A stretch of DNA of 64,000 bases from Rariloculus sp965263005 (GCF_965263005.1 NZ_OZ253579.1:4092001-4156000); one strand, 5' to 3'; counted from the stretch's first letter, positions 34,271 to 43,016 are shown. The notes: generated from the sequence alone by a model not told the origin. Program-made: numbers and translations.

Positions 34271-34298
34271 ACTTGGGGCAGCACGCCCCGAAATCAAC
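34271..34298 (-). promoter_or_regulatory. Possible sigma-32 promoter of lon
   Basis: On the minus strand GTTGATTT (34298-34291) is followed after 12 bases by CCCCAAGT (34278-34271), reminiscent of the heat-shock -35 CTTGAAA and -10 CCCCAT. Lon is a heat-shock gene in relatives. The spacer is short and the GGGGC/GCCCC pairing inside the site could equally be a hairpin after clpX. Confidence 0.3.
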
Positions 34299-34328
34299 CG
34301 ATGCGTCGGGCCTCAGCCGTCAGCGGCG

Positions 34329-35609
34329 CTAATCTCCGACGGCTGCTCGCCCCTCCGTCTCGTAGATGATATACGGCTTCGTTTCACCGGTAACGACGGA
34401 ATCGTCTACGACTACCTTGGTCGCGTTGCTCGTCGACGGCAGGTCGTACATCGTGTCCAGCAACACGTTTTCCAGAATCGTCCGAAGTCCGCGTGCGCCG
34501 GTCTTGCGCCGCATGGCCTTGTGCGCGATGGCGCGCAGAGCATCCTCCCGGAACTCGAGCTGCGCGCCTTCCATCTCGAACAATCTCTGGTACTGCTTGG
34601 TCAGCGCGTTCTTCGGCTCGACCAATATCTCAACGAGCGCATCCTCATCGAGCTCCTCGAGCGTCGCGACGACGGGCAGCCGACCGACAAACTCGGGGAT
34701 CAATCCGTACTTGATCAAATCCCCCGGTTCGACGTCGCCAAGCAGCTCGCCGATATTCTGCGCGGCGTCGGCGCTTTTAACGGTGGCCACGAACCCGATA
34801 CCGCTGCGCTTGGAGCGATTCAGGATGATCCTGTCGAGCCCCGAAAACGCACCTCCGCAGACAAACAGTATGTTCGACGTGTCTATCTGCAGGAATTCCT
34901 GCTGCGGGTGCTTGCGCCCGCCTTGCGGCGGAACGGATGCGACCGTGCCTTCGATGAGCTTGAGCAGCGCCTGCTGGACACCTTCGCCTGATACGTCCCG
35001 TGTAATCGACGGATTGTCCGACTTCCGGGAAATCTTGTCGATCTCGTCGATGTAGACGATCCCCGTCTGCGCCTTCTCGACGTCGTAGTCACACTTCTGC
35101 AGCAGCTTCTGAATGATGTTCTCGACGTCTTCACCAACGTAGCCCGCTTCGGTCAGCGTCGTCGCGTCCGCGATAGTGAAAGGCACATTGAGCAGGCGTG
35201 CCAGTGTCTCCGCAAGCAAGGTCTTGCCGCAACCCGTCGGGCCGATCAGCAGGATATTGCTCTTGGCTAACTCGACTTCTTGCTTGCCCTTGTCCTTCAA
35301 GCGGGTCTGGAGACGCTTGTAGTGGTTGTAGACCGCGACGGAAAGCACTTTCTTGGCCATCTGCTGGCCGATCACGTACTCGTCGAGCACGGACTTGATC
35401 TCCTGAGGCTTGGGCAACTCGTCGCGGCCGCGCTCGGCGCGGTCATCGAGCTCCTCGCGGATGATGTCGTTACACAGCTCGACGCATTCGTCGCATATGA
35501 ACACGGAAGGGCCAGCTATCAGCTTGCGGACCTCGTGCTGACTTTTCCCGCAAAACGAGCAGTAAAGAAGTTTACCGTCGTCGGATTTGCCGCGAGAATC
35601 ATCGCTCAT
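34329..35609 (-). CDS. clpX: ClpX, ATPase subunit of ClpXP
   Basis: 426 residues from the ATG at 35609, which has AAGGA 7 bases upstream. The N-terminal zinc-binding domain has two cysteine pairs (LLYCSFCGKS and FICDECVELC); the AAA+ domain has Walker A GPTGCGKTLLA and Walker B IVYIDEIDKI, and an IGF-like ClpP-docking region lies in RSKRSGIGFVA. It unfolds tagged proteins and feeds them to ClpP, encoded immediately upstream on the same strand with a 122-base gap. Confidence 0.96.
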   Translation of the reverse strand: MSDDSRGKSDDGKLLYCSFCGKSQHEVRKLIAGPSVFICDECVELCNDIIREELDDRAERGRDELPKPQEIKSVLDEYVIGQQMAKKVLSVAVYNHYKRLQTRLKDKGKQEVELAKSNILLIGPTGCGKTLLAETLARLLNVPFTIADATTLTEAGYVGEDVENIIQKLLQKCDYDVEKAQTGIVYIDEIDKISRKSDNPSITRDVSGEGVQQALLKLIEGTVASVPPQGGRKHPQQEFLQIDTSNILFVCGGAFSGLDRIILNRSKRSGIGFVATVKSADAAQNIGELLGDVEPGDLIKYGLIPEFVGRLPVVATLEELDEDALVEILVEPKNALTKQYQRLFEMEGAQLEFREDALRAIAHKAMRRKTGARGLRTILENVLLDTMYDLPSTSNATKVVVDDSVVTGETKPYIIYETEGRAAVGD

Positions 35610-35731
35610 GGTGCAGTCCTTCCGCTTTTTTCCCAAGCCTGCCCCGGCGTTATAGCATTAGTTCCGAACGTCTGCAAAGCCGGGTTTCGCCCCTGATACG
35701 CACGATTGTTGAAACCTAACTCTTTGACTTA

Positions 35732-36349
35732 TCAACTGTTACTGCTCTCGTGAACTCTTTTTTCAAGCACCGCGTCTATCAGACCGTATTCGACGGCCAT
35801 CTCTGCGTCCATGAAGTTGTCGCGATCGCTGTCCCGCGCGATACGCTCAAGCGTCTGACCTGTATGTTTAGCCAGTATTTCGTTCAATTGCTCGCGTAAC
35901 TTGAGGACCTCGCGAGCGTGGATGTCGATGTCGGACGCTTGTCCCTGGAACCCTCCGCTCGGCTGATGGATCATGACACGGGAGTGCGGCAGGCAGAAGC
36001 GCTTGCCCTTCGCGCCGCCGGTCAGCAGCAGTGCGCCCATGCTCGCGGCCTGACCGACACAGATCGTGCTGACATCGCACTTGATGAACTGCATCGTGTC
36101 GTATACCGCAAGTCCCGCGCTGACGATGCCGCCAGGCGAATTGATGTACAGATGAATGTCCTTGTCGGCGTTCTCCGACTCGAGGAACAACAATTGCGCG
36201 ACGACGAGATTCGCGACATGGTCGTCGATTCCGCCGATGACGAAAACGATTCGATCCTTGAGCAGCCGCGAATAGATGTCGTACGCGCGCTCCCCGCGGG
36301 CCGTCTGCTCCACGACCATGGGGACGAGGTTTAATCCTTTCGTACTCAC
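35732..36349 (-). CDS. clpP: ClpP serine protease subunit
   Basis: 205 residues. The catalytic triad is visible as Ser103 (GQAASMGALL), His128 (SRVMIHQPSGG) and Asp177 (RDSDRDNFM), with YINSPGGIVSAGLAVYDTMQ forming the oxyanion-hole region. It assembles into a tetradecameric chamber with ClpX or ClpA. The tig-clpP-clpX-lon order is standard; only 15 bases separate it from the tig stop, so both are likely on one transcript. Confidence 0.96.
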   Translation of the reverse strand: MSTKGLNLVPMVVEQTARGERAYDIYSRLLKDRIVFVIGGIDDHVANLVVAQLLFLESENADKDIHLYINSPGGIVSAGLAVYDTMQFIKCDVSTICVGQAASMGALLLTGGAKGKRFCLPHSRVMIHQPSGGFQGQASDIDIHAREVLKLREQLNEILAKHTGQTLERIARDSDRDNFMDAEMAVEYGLIDAVLEKRVHESSNS

Positions 36350-36364
36350 TTGTCCGCTCCTCGG

Positions 36365-37693
36365 CTAACCGGATTCCGCATCCTGGGGGGGGCTCATGAC
36401 CTTCTCAAAACTCATCTTCTTCGCGGTGACCTCGGCGCGTTCCCTGAGCAGCTCAACAACCTGGTCCTGGACAACCGCCGACTCCACCTGTGCCATCAGA
36501 TCCCTGTTGGTCCTGTAAGTCCGGGCTGCCTCCTGCGGGTCCTCGTACGGTGCGGCGAGACTATCGATGCGCTCGTCGACGAGCGAGCGGTCGAGCTCCA
36601 GTCCGTGCTGAGCGATAAACTTCTGCACGAGCAGCGAGATCGTGACGCGTCTGGCCGCCGCGGCGGCGAAAATCTCCCTTGCCGGCACCTGCTCGGGGTC
36701 CTCGGTACCGAGCCTGCGCATTGCTTCGGCCTGCAGGTAACTGATTTCCTGCTCGACGAGCGCGTTCGGCACCTCGATCACGTTCGCCTTGAGAAACGCC
36801 TCAAGCACGACGCTATTCGTCTCCGACCTCAGACGCTCGTCGAGCTCGCGCTTCATGTTGTCGAGCACCTGGCTCCTGAGCTCCTCGATGCCGCCTTCGT
36901 CGACGCCGAAAGCTTCGAGGAAATCGTCATCGATCTCCGGCAGTACCTCGACCTCGACGCGATGCACAGTGATGTTGAATACCGCCTTCTTTCCCGCCAG
37001 CTCATCGGCCGGATAATCCTTCGGAAATTTCACCCTGGCACGCTTTCGACCACCCGCCTCGACCCCTTTGAGCGCCTTGTCGAAGTCCTGGATGACTTGC
37101 CCGGAACCGAGAACGATCGGCACGTCCTTGCCCTCACCGCCTGCGAAGGCCTCCTTGCGTATTGTGCCGACGAAATCCACGGTCACGCGATCGCCGGGCG
37201 CTGCCGCGCGTTCCACGCTCTCCCATTTCGCGAGCCGGGCGCGAAGCTTTTCGATCATGGCATCGACATCGGCTTCCTCGATCTCGACCTCGGGCTGCTC
37301 GATCGCCAGTCCCTCGACGCCCTTGAGCTCAATCTCGGGATAGACCTCGAAGACGGCCCGGTAGCTGAAATGGCCGTCGTGCCGGCCCGCCAGCGGCTCG
37401 ATCGAGGGGCTGCCGGCCGGGCTGAGCCGTTCCTGGCTGATCGCGCGCGAAAAGCTCGTGCGGATGACGTCAGACATCACTTCCTGCCGAACCTGGCCGC
37501 CGAAGCGCTTGCGTACGACCTTGACGGGCACCTTGCCGGGCCGGAAGCCCTTGAGCCGCGCTGTCTTGCCCATAGTCTTCAGGCGCACGTCGATCTCGCG
37601 CTCGATTTCGGCGGACGGTACACGCACCGTCATGCGCCTCTGAAGGGTTCCGGACGTCTCGACCGAAACGTCGACGTTTGCCGTGCTTGCCAT
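36365..37693 (-). CDS. tig: Trigger factor
   Basis: 442 residues, ribosome-bound chaperone and peptidyl-prolyl isomerase. The ribosome-binding signature appears as GFRPGKVPVKVVRKRFG; the FKBP-like domain runs from RVTVDFVGTIRKEAFAGG to about residue 245; the C-terminal chaperone arms follow. The ATG at 37693 is chosen because further upstream the same frame reads through tRNA-Leu. With no separate promoter evident in the 67 bases after tRNA-Leu, it may be transcribed from the tRNA cluster promoter. Confidence 0.95.
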   Translation of the reverse strand: MASTANVDVSVETSGTLQRRMTVRVPSAEIEREIDVRLKTMGKTARLKGFRPGKVPVKVVRKRFGGQVRQEVMSDVIRTSFSRAISQERLSPAGSPSIEPLAGRHDGHFSYRAVFEVYPEIELKGVEGLAIEQPEVEIEEADVDAMIEKLRARLAKWESVERAAAPGDRVTVDFVGTIRKEAFAGGEGKDVPIVLGSGQVIQDFDKALKGVEAGGRKRARVKFPKDYPADELAGKKAVFNITVHRVEVEVLPEIDDDFLEAFGVDEGGIEELRSQVLDNMKRELDERLRSETNSVVLEAFLKANVIEVPNALVEQEISYLQAEAMRRLGTEDPEQVPAREIFAAAAARRVTISLLVQKFIAQHGLELDRSLVDERIDSLAAPYEDPQEAARTYRTNRDLMAQVESAVVQDQVVELLRERAEVTAKKMSFEKVMSPPQDAESG

Positions 37694-37760
37694 CTCGATC
37701 CGTTCTCCGGCGCCGCGGTGCTCATGCACCGTGCCAGCAATTGTAGTGGTGCGAAAGGGG

Positions 37761-37845
<85 letters not shown>

Positions 37846-37960
37846 CCTGGCCCCTCGTGGGCCTCCCCATTATAGCGGGTTCGATGCGAGCGCCGTCCCT
37901 GTGAGCCGCCGGGTTGACCGGAAGTCCTGCTCCCGCCGACGAACGAAAGTGCCTGAAGAC

Positions 37961-38037
37961 TGGTGGGCCGTGTAGGAATCGAACCTACAACCAATGGATT
38001 AAGAGTCCACTGCTCTGCCTAGTTGAGCTAACGGCCC
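37961..38037 (-). tRNA. tRNA-Lys (CTT)
   Basis: 77 bases including encoded CCA. The acceptor GGGCCGT pairs with ACGGCCC; the anticodon stem GTGGA/TCCAT encloses CTCTTAA, giving CTT; the T-arm is GTAGG/CCTAC. CTT reads only AAG, so a TTT isoacceptor is expected elsewhere in the genome. Confidence 0.93.
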
Positions 38038-38057
38038 ATGGCTCGCATCGTGCGGAC

Positions 38058-38134
38058 TGGGGTGGACGATGGGATTCGAACCCACGACGACCGGATCCAC
38101 AATCCGGGGCTCTACCAACTGAGCTACGCCCACC
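38058..38134 (-). tRNA. tRNA-His (GTG)
   Basis: 77 bases counting the extra G(-1) encoded at 38134 and the 3' CCA. The acceptor GTGGGCG pairs with CGTCCAC (one G-T wobble); C73 faces G(-1), the identity pair of tRNA-His; the anticodon loop TTGTGGA gives GTG. Confidence 0.95.
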
Positions 38135-38208
38135 AACGTTGTCCAGATTCGATTGTAATCAATTTATGGCGCGCCCGGCAGGACTCGAACCTGCAACCCT
38201 CGGCTTAG

Positions 38209-38852
38209 CGTACCAGCTACCGCTTTCGCGGCCCCGCACCTGCGGGTTTGTGGTCTGGACTATCTCTTCGCCGTCTCAGGCGCTGCACGTATAGTCTCTA
38301 CGGAACCCTTCGAAAGTCGTCGGCAAGATGCACGCGCTTCTTCTGACTGTTCTTGGGCATCTCTACCCTCAGTGACGCTAAGGAGCCAAAACTGTTCGGT
38401 TCAACGTAGTAACATTTGTCGGTGTCCGGGCAGTAGATGCAATATACATCTACCTCTCGCTTGTCGATCGATACCGTGTGCGTTCCGTGCCTGTCGGTCC
38501 AACAGGTCGAGAACTTGACATCAATCGCGCCGAACCTACCGACGCTGCGGTACTTAACTTGAACCCGACGGAATTCACCATCCTTGTACGCGACCAAATC
38601 GAACGGGCAATGTTCGGTTAGCGGCAAAAGAACAGCATATCCCTGCTCCAACAGGTCTACCTGAGCCTTCAAGACACCCAGGTCTCCCTTACTCTTGGTA
38701 TGGTGATTTTGTGGCATTGCCACATCGTATACCGTCGTACGGGACGACCGAAGGTTTCCACGGGATTGCCATCAGCGTGATCTGTTAAGGGTTCCCCGTT
38801 ACAGTGCAGTCCACTGCATCGGTTCCGTTTCCCGATACAGGCTCCTCACTCA
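38209..38852 (-). ncRNA. Group I intron (IC3-like) in tRNA-Arg
   Basis: 644-base intron. On the minus strand the 5' exon ends in T and the intron ends in G (38209), as group I splicing requires. The 3' core reads GTAGAGACTATACG, then GCGCC...GGCG (P8) and GAAGAGATAGTCCAG: P7 pairs GACTAT with ATAGTC (38296-38291 with 38263-38258). This block closely resembles the Azoarcus tRNA-Ile intron (GTAGAGACTAGACGG...GGCATAGTCCAGG, from memory). The 5' half has CGGGAAACGG (P2 loop) and ATGGCAATCCCGTGG in the P4-P6 region. An endonuclease gene is inserted between the two halves of the core. Confidence 0.85.
38298..38717 (-). CDS. Intron-encoded PD-(D/E)XK homing endonuclease
   Basis: 139 residues from the ATG at 38717 (a GTG two codons upstream is possible). 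The catalytic pattern is visible as CPFDLVAYKDGEFRRVQVKY: the acidic residue of PFD and the Q-V-K pair of the PD-(D/E)XK fold, as in I-Ssp6803I, the cyanobacterial tRNA-intron endonuclease. It should cut intron-less tRNA-Arg alleles and so spread the intron. It lies entirely within the intron, and its TAG stop ends one base from the P7 strand, so coding and ribozyme sequence are packed end to end. The codons are less GC-rich than those of neighbouring genes, consistent with mobility. Confidence 0.82.
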   Translation of the reverse strand: MPQNHHTKSKGDLGVLKAQVDLLEQGYAVLLPLTEHCPFDLVAYKDGEFRRVQVKYRSVGRFGAIDVKFSTCWTDRHGTHTVSIDKREVDVYCIYCPDTDKCYYVEPNSFGSLASLRVEMPKNSQKKRVHLADDFRRVP

Positions 38853-38927
38853 AAGGCCGATGCTCTATCCGATTGAGCTACGGGCGCTATCACATGTCCG
38901 AATACCTCCTCTTCAAGTCATCGAAAC

Positions 38928-39004
38928 TGGTCGGGGCAGACGGATTCGAACCGCCGACCCTCTGCTCCCAAAGCAGATGCGCTACCAGACTGCGCCATGC
39001 CCCG
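38928..39004 (-). tRNA. tRNA-Pro (TGG)
   Basis: 77 bases including encoded CCA. The acceptor CGGGGCA pairs with TGCCCCG, discriminator A; the anticodon loop in CTGCTTTGGGAGCAG gives TGG; the T-arm is CGGCG/CGTCT-like with TTCGAAT. It is the first gene of the minus-strand cluster Pro-Arg-His-Lys-Leu. Confidence 0.93.
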
Positions 39005-39033
39005 ATTTGCGCCGCCAAGCGATGCAACACGGG

Positions 39034-39062
39034 ATGGTATGGTTCGTGGCCCGGGGAATCAA
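39034..39062 (-). promoter_or_regulatory. Sigma-70 promoter of the tRNA cluster
   Basis: On the minus strand TTGATT (39062-39057) and TACCAT (39039-39034) are 17 bases apart; transcription would begin about 20 bases before tRNA-Pro. It may drive all five tRNAs and possibly tig-clpP. Confidence 0.6.
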
Positions 39063-39135
39063 TCCACGCCGGCTCTTGAGACGCGGCAAACTGCCGTGCG
39101 AGAATCCGCGCTCCTCCGCGTACAGGATCATCCAA

Positions 39136-40065
39136 ATGCCGGCCAGAATCATCGACGGGCGGGCCATCTCCCAGCAAATCAGGGACGACCTCGCACCGCG
39201 CATCGCGTCGGTGCGCGAGCGACTCGATCGTCCGCCGGGTCTTGCGATCGTGCTCGTCGGCGACGATCCCGCTTCTCATGTCTACGTCCGAAACAAGCTC
39301 AAGACGGCCGAGGATTCCGGCATGGTGGTCACGCTCGAGACGCTGCCGGGCAGCGCGACGCTCGAAGAGACGCTCGCCGTCGTCGAGCGGTGCAACGCGA
39401 GCGGTGACGTCGACGGCATTCTCGTGCAGTCGCCGTTGCCCACTGCAATGGGCTCGAACGCCGCGCAGCAAGTCTTCGACGCGATCGACCCCGGCAAGGA
39501 CGTCGATGGATTCAGTCCGATCTCGGCCGGGCATCTCATGCAGAGGCGGCCCGGCTTCGCGCCGTGCACGCCCGCCGGGATCATCGAGATGCTCGATCGC
39601 TCCGGCATCGCCATCGAAGGCGCGCGCGCCGTCGTGATCGGCCGATCCGACATCGTCGGCAAACCGATGGCGATGCTGTTGCTGCACCGCAATGCAACCG
39701 TGACGGTTTGCCATTCGAGGACACGGGATTTGCCCCGTGTGGCCCGCGAGGCCGACTTGCTCGTCGCCGCAATCGGCCGCGCCGGTTTCGTCACTCAGGC
39801 GCATGTCAAGTCGGGGGCAGTTGTGATCGACGTTGGCATGAACCGGGTCACCGATGCTGCCGAAGCGCGCCGAATCCTCGCTTCGCAACCGAAGAGACAC
39901 GCGCTCTTCGAACGGCGCGGCTCAGTTCTCGTCGGCGACGTTCACCCCGATGTCGCCGAAACCGCAGGCGCGATGACGCCCGTACCGGGCGGCGTCGGGC
40001 CGCTGACGATCGCCATGTTGATGGCGAACACGGTCAGGGCCGCAGATTTGCGCGCGGCCGCATAG
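39136..40065 (+). CDS. folD: Bifunctional methylenetetrahydrofolate dehydrogenase/cyclohydrolase
   Basis: 309 residues. Interconverts 5,10-methylene-THF and 10-formyl-THF. The family motifs are visible: YVRNKLKTAEDSGM with the catalytic lysine, DVDGILVQSPLP with the Q-D-type active site, and the NADP-binding VIGRSDIVGKPMAMLLL; the C-terminal AGAMTPVPGGVGPLTIAMLM is standard. The ATG at 39136 has AGGA 8 bases upstream. The folD-tRNA-tig neighbourhood is that of pseudomonads. It could recycle methylated folates produced by the LigM-like enzymes, though it is 30 kb away. Confidence 0.95.
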   Translation: MPARIIDGRAISQQIRDDLAPRIASVRERLDRPPGLAIVLVGDDPASHVYVRNKLKTAEDSGMVVTLETLPGSATLEETLAVVERCNASGDVDGILVQSPLPTAMGSNAAQQVFDAIDPGKDVDGFSPISAGHLMQRRPGFAPCTPAGIIEMLDRSGIAIEGARAVVIGRSDIVGKPMAMLLLHRNATVTVCHSRTRDLPRVAREADLLVAAIGRAGFVTQAHVKSGAVVIDVGMNRVTDAAEARRILASQPKRHALFERRGSVLVGDVHPDVAETAGAMTPVPGGVGPLTIAMLMANTVRAADLRAAA

Positions 40066-40150
40066 GGCAAGCGATCCGGCGACCGTGCAACAGGGACGGC
40101 GACTTGGCTATCATCGAGGATCATCAGCAACCAACGCACGGTATTCAGCC

Positions 40151-40729
40151 ATGAAGTCAGCCACGATACTGCTAAGCCTGCTTCTGCCGACCGCGCAGGT
40201 TCTCGCCCAGGAAATCAGCGCATTTTCGACGGACCCGCGCGTTCGAGTGGAGACGAGCGCCGGAGAGTTCATTATCGAGGTCAACCGGGGCCGCGCGCCG
40301 CTGACCGCCGAGGCATTCCTGAGGCACGTCACGACGGGCTTTTACGCGGGCACCGTGTTTCACCGCGTCGTGAGCGGCTTCATTGCGCAGGGCGGAGGCT
40401 ACACGGCCGATCTCGAGCTCAAGCCGGCCGAAGGTACGGTGTATAACGAATCGGGCAACGGACTCAGCAACCTGCGCGGGACGGTCGGCCTGGCCCGGAC
40501 GGGCGACCCGCACTCGGGCACGACGCAGTTCTATATCAACCTCGCCGACAACCTCGACCTGAACCCGCGGCCGACCCGATGGGGATACGCCGTTTTCGGC
40601 ACGGTCGTCGAAGGCATGGAGGTCGTCGACGACCTCGGCCACTCGCCGACCGGCGCGGGTGGTGAGTTCGAGCGCAGCGTCCCCGTCAACCCGATCACGA
40701 TCGAGAACATGGCACTGGTGATCGAGTAA
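40151..40729 (+). CDS. ppiA: Periplasmic cyclophilin-type peptidyl-prolyl isomerase
   Basis: 192 residues with a signal peptide (MKSATILLSLLLPTAQVLAQ). The cyclophilin core is intact: FYAGTVFHRVVSGFIAQGGG with the catalytic arginine, RGTVGLARTGDPHSGTTQFY with the Q-F pair, and GYAVFGTVVEGMEVVDDL. It accelerates proline isomerisation in exported proteins. The next gene, lpxH, starts 7 bases after its stop, so they are co-transcribed. Confidence 0.9.
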   Translation: MKSATILLSLLLPTAQVLAQEISAFSTDPRVRVETSAGEFIIEVNRGRAPLTAEAFLRHVTTGFYAGTVFHRVVSGFIAQGGGYTADLELKPAEGTVYNESGNGLSNLRGTVGLARTGDPHSGTTQFYINLADNLDLNPRPTRWGYAVFGTVVEGMEVVDDLGHSPTGAGGEFERSVPVNPITIENMALVIE

Positions 40730-40736
40730 TCGGTGA

Positions 40737-41453
40737 GTGGCAGTCCTCTTCATCTCCGACCTTCACCTGGAGTCTGCACGGCCTGAGGGCGTCGAGCGCT
40801 TCGTCGACTTTGTCGGGCACGACGGTCTTGCCGCGCAGCGCCTGTATATTCTCGGCGATCTGTTCGAAGCCTGGGTCGGCGACGACGATACGGACCCGGG
40901 TCTTCGCCCGGTCGCCGCTGCGCTGGGGAGACTGACTCGGTCCGGCGTTGCGTGCTTCATCATGCACGGCAACCGGGATTTCCTGATCGGCGAGCGTTTC
41001 GCTGCCGAAACCGGCTGCACGTTGCTCGGAGATTACGAAACGGTCGAAGTCCACGGCCGGTCCGTGCTGCTCACCCACGGCGACTTGCTATGCACGGACG
41101 ACGAGGCCTATATGACGTTGCGCGAAATCGTGCGCGACCCGGCCTGGCAAGCCGCGTTTCTGGCGAAACCGCTGGCCGAGAGGCACAGGATCGCCGACGG
41201 GCTGCGGCAGATGAGCCGAACCGAGATCGCAGCGAAACCCGACGATATCATGGACATCAACCAATCGACTGTGGAGCGCACGATGCGCCGCTTCGGGGTC
41301 AATCTGCTGCTTCATGGGCACACGCACCGGCCCGCCGTGCACGAATTCCCGCTCGACGCAGACACCGCGGTGCGAATCGTGCTGGGCGCGTGGCACGAAC
41401 GCGCGAGTGTCGTGCGCTGGGACGAGGACGGCTTCGAACTCGTCGAATTTTAA
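40737..41453 (+). CDS. lpxH: UDP-2,3-diacylglucosamine diphosphatase
   Basis: 238 residues, calcineurin-like Mn-dependent phosphoesterase that makes lipid X in lipid A synthesis, acting at the inner membrane. Metal motifs: FISDLHL (D-x-H), LGDLFEAWVGDD (GD), HGNRDFLIG (GNRD), LTHGD and LLHGHTHRP (GH-x-H). The start is GTG. Cyclophilin-lpxH pairs are common in gammaproteobacteria. With the lpxL-type gene at 5.4 kb it is the second lipid A gene in the window. Confidence 0.93.
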   Translation: MAVLFISDLHLESARPEGVERFVDFVGHDGLAAQRLYILGDLFEAWVGDDDTDPGLRPVAAALGRLTRSGVACFIMHGNRDFLIGERFAAETGCTLLGDYETVEVHGRSVLLTHGDLLCTDDEAYMTLREIVRDPAWQAAFLAKPLAERHRIADGLRQMSRTEIAAKPDDIMDINQSTVERTMRRFGVNLLLHGHTHRPAVHEFPLDADTAVRIVLGAWHERASVVRWDEDGFELVEF

Positions 41454-41467
41454 CCGCTCGGCGGCAG

Positions 41468-42997
41468 TCAGAGGCCCGCCGCAGCCTGGACCGTGTCGTC
41501 GCCGACCTCCTCCCGGCGTACCTGTTCATCGCGCCTGGCCTTGGCCGTATTCGATCGCACGACTTCGAGCTCGTGGAGATACTCGCTGCTCACGTCGCCG
41601 GTAACGTATTCCCCGGAGAAACACGATGTATCGAACCCGACGATATCGGAGTCCTCGTGGTCTACCGCGGCCACGAGACCCTCGAGGTCCTGATAGACGA
41701 GCCAGTCGGCACCGATGAATCGCTGCACCTGTTCCTCGCTGCGTCCCGCAGCGATGAGCTCATGCGCCGCCGGCATATCGATGCCGTAGACGTTGGGATA
41801 GCGAACCGGCGGAGCGGCTGAGGCGAAATACACCTTGCTTGCACCGGCCTCCCTGGCCATTTCGACGATCTGGCGGGATGTCGTGCCCCTGACAATCGAG
41901 TCGTCGACGAGCAACACGTTCTTGCCGCGGAACTCCAGATCGATCGCGTTGAGTTTGCGCCGCACCGATGCCTGCCTCGCTGCCTGTTCGGGCATGATGA
42001 ACGTGCGCCCGATGTAGCGGTTCTTGATGAATCCTTCGCGGTACTTTAGCCCGAGCCGGTGTGCGACCTGCATCGCAGACGTCCTCGACGTATCCGGGAC
42101 GGGGATCACGACGTCAATGTCGTGATGCGGGCGGGTCTGCTGAATCTTCGCCGCGAGAGTTTCTCCCATCCGCAACCGCGCCTTGTAGACCGAGAGATTG
42201 TCGATGATCGAATCGGGCCGCGCGAAGTAGACGAATTCGAAGATGCACGGTGAATAGACGGGTTCGCCGTCGAATTCCCTGCTGTGCAGCGTCCCGTCCT
42301 TTTCGATGAACACGGCTTCGCCCGGGAGAATGTCACGGTCGATCTCAAATCCCAGGACATCGAGCGCCACGCTCTCCGACGCCACCATGCGCTCGAGGCC
42401 GAAAGGCGTTTCGCGAACCCCGAGTATGACCGGGCGTATGCCGTGCGGATCGCGGAACGCGACGATGCCATGACCGCAAATCATCGCGACGACCGCATAG
42501 CCGCCCGAGCATCGGCGGTGCAGGGATTGCACGGCGTTGAGTATCTCGTCCGGGCGAAGACCGTTGCTCGCATGCCGGCTCAGCTCGTGGGCAAGCACGT
42601 TGAGCAGGATCTCCGTATCGGAGTTCGTGTTCAGGTGCCGCCGATCATGCCGCTCGACGAGCAGTTTGAGCTCATCGGCATTGACGAGATTGCCGTTGTG
42701 CGCAAGACAAACCCCGTAGGGCGAATTGACGTAGAACGGTTGAGCCTCGTATTGGCTCGCACTGCCGGCCGTCGGATAGCGCACATGACCGATGCCGACG
42801 TTGCCCCGCAGCCTGAGCATGTGCCGCTCCTCAAACACATCGCGCACGAGTCCGTTGCCTTTCCTGATCTGCAACTGTCCGTCCGCCTCGGTGATAATCC
42901 CGGCGGCGTCCTGTCCGCGATGCTGAAGCACGGTGAGCGCGTTGTAGAGTGCATGATTGGCTGATTCCCGACCAACAATCCCAACAATTCCGCACAT
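41468..42997 (-). CDS. purF: Amidophosphoribosyltransferase
   Basis: 509 residues, first committed step of purine synthesis (PRPP + glutamine to phosphoribosylamine). The mature N-terminus begins at Cys2 (MCGIVGIVG), the glutaminase nucleophile; PRTase motif LLVDDSIVRGTTSRQIVEMA binds PRPP. Last gene of the long minus-strand run from prmB, directly behind cvpA with a 19-base gap, as in many gammaproteobacteria. Confidence 0.96.
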   Translation of the reverse strand: MCGIVGIVGRESANHALYNALTVLQHRGQDAAGIITEADGQLQIRKGNGLVRDVFEERHMLRLRGNVGIGHVRYPTAGSASQYEAQPFYVNSPYGVCLAHNGNLVNADELKLLVERHDRRHLNTNSDTEILLNVLAHELSRHASNGLRPDEILNAVQSLHRRCSGGYAVVAMICGHGIVAFRDPHGIRPVILGVRETPFGLERMVASESVALDVLGFEIDRDILPGEAVFIEKDGTLHSREFDGEPVYSPCIFEFVYFARPDSIIDNLSVYKARLRMGETLAAKIQQTRPHHDIDVVIPVPDTSRTSAMQVAHRLGLKYREGFIKNRYIGRTFIMPEQAARQASVRRKLNAIDLEFRGKNVLLVDDSIVRGTTSRQIVEMAREAGASKVYFASAAPPVRYPNVYGIDMPAAHELIAAGRSEEQVQRFIGADWLVYQDLEGLVAAVDHEDSDIVGFDTSCFSGEYVTGDVSSEYLHELEVVRSNTAKARRDEQVRREEVGDDTVQAAAGL

Positions 42998-43016
42998 GGA
43001 TGATACCCGCTAGTGT

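Larger units (their letters stand above)
38167..38887 (-). tRNA. tRNA-Arg (TCT), split by a group I intron
   Basis: Exon 1 is 38887-38853 on the minus strand: acceptor GCGCCCG, D-arm GCTC/GAGC, anticodon stem TCGGC and loop bases CTT. Exon 2 is 38208-38167: loop bases CTAA, stem GCCGA, T-arm GCAGG/CCTGC, acceptor CGGGCGC, discriminator G and CCA. Joining them restores a seven-base loop CTTCTAA with anticodon TCT and a fully paired acceptor. The 644-base interruption falls between anticodon positions 34 and 35, so without splicing no functional tRNA is made. It lies between tRNA-Pro and tRNA-His in the cluster. Confidence 0.88.

Noticed and set aside
38167..38290. Apparent truncated tRNA-Arg pseudogene
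   Set aside because: The missing 5' half lies 644 bases away on the same strand and the interruption has a group I core, so it is a split gene rather than a pseudogene.
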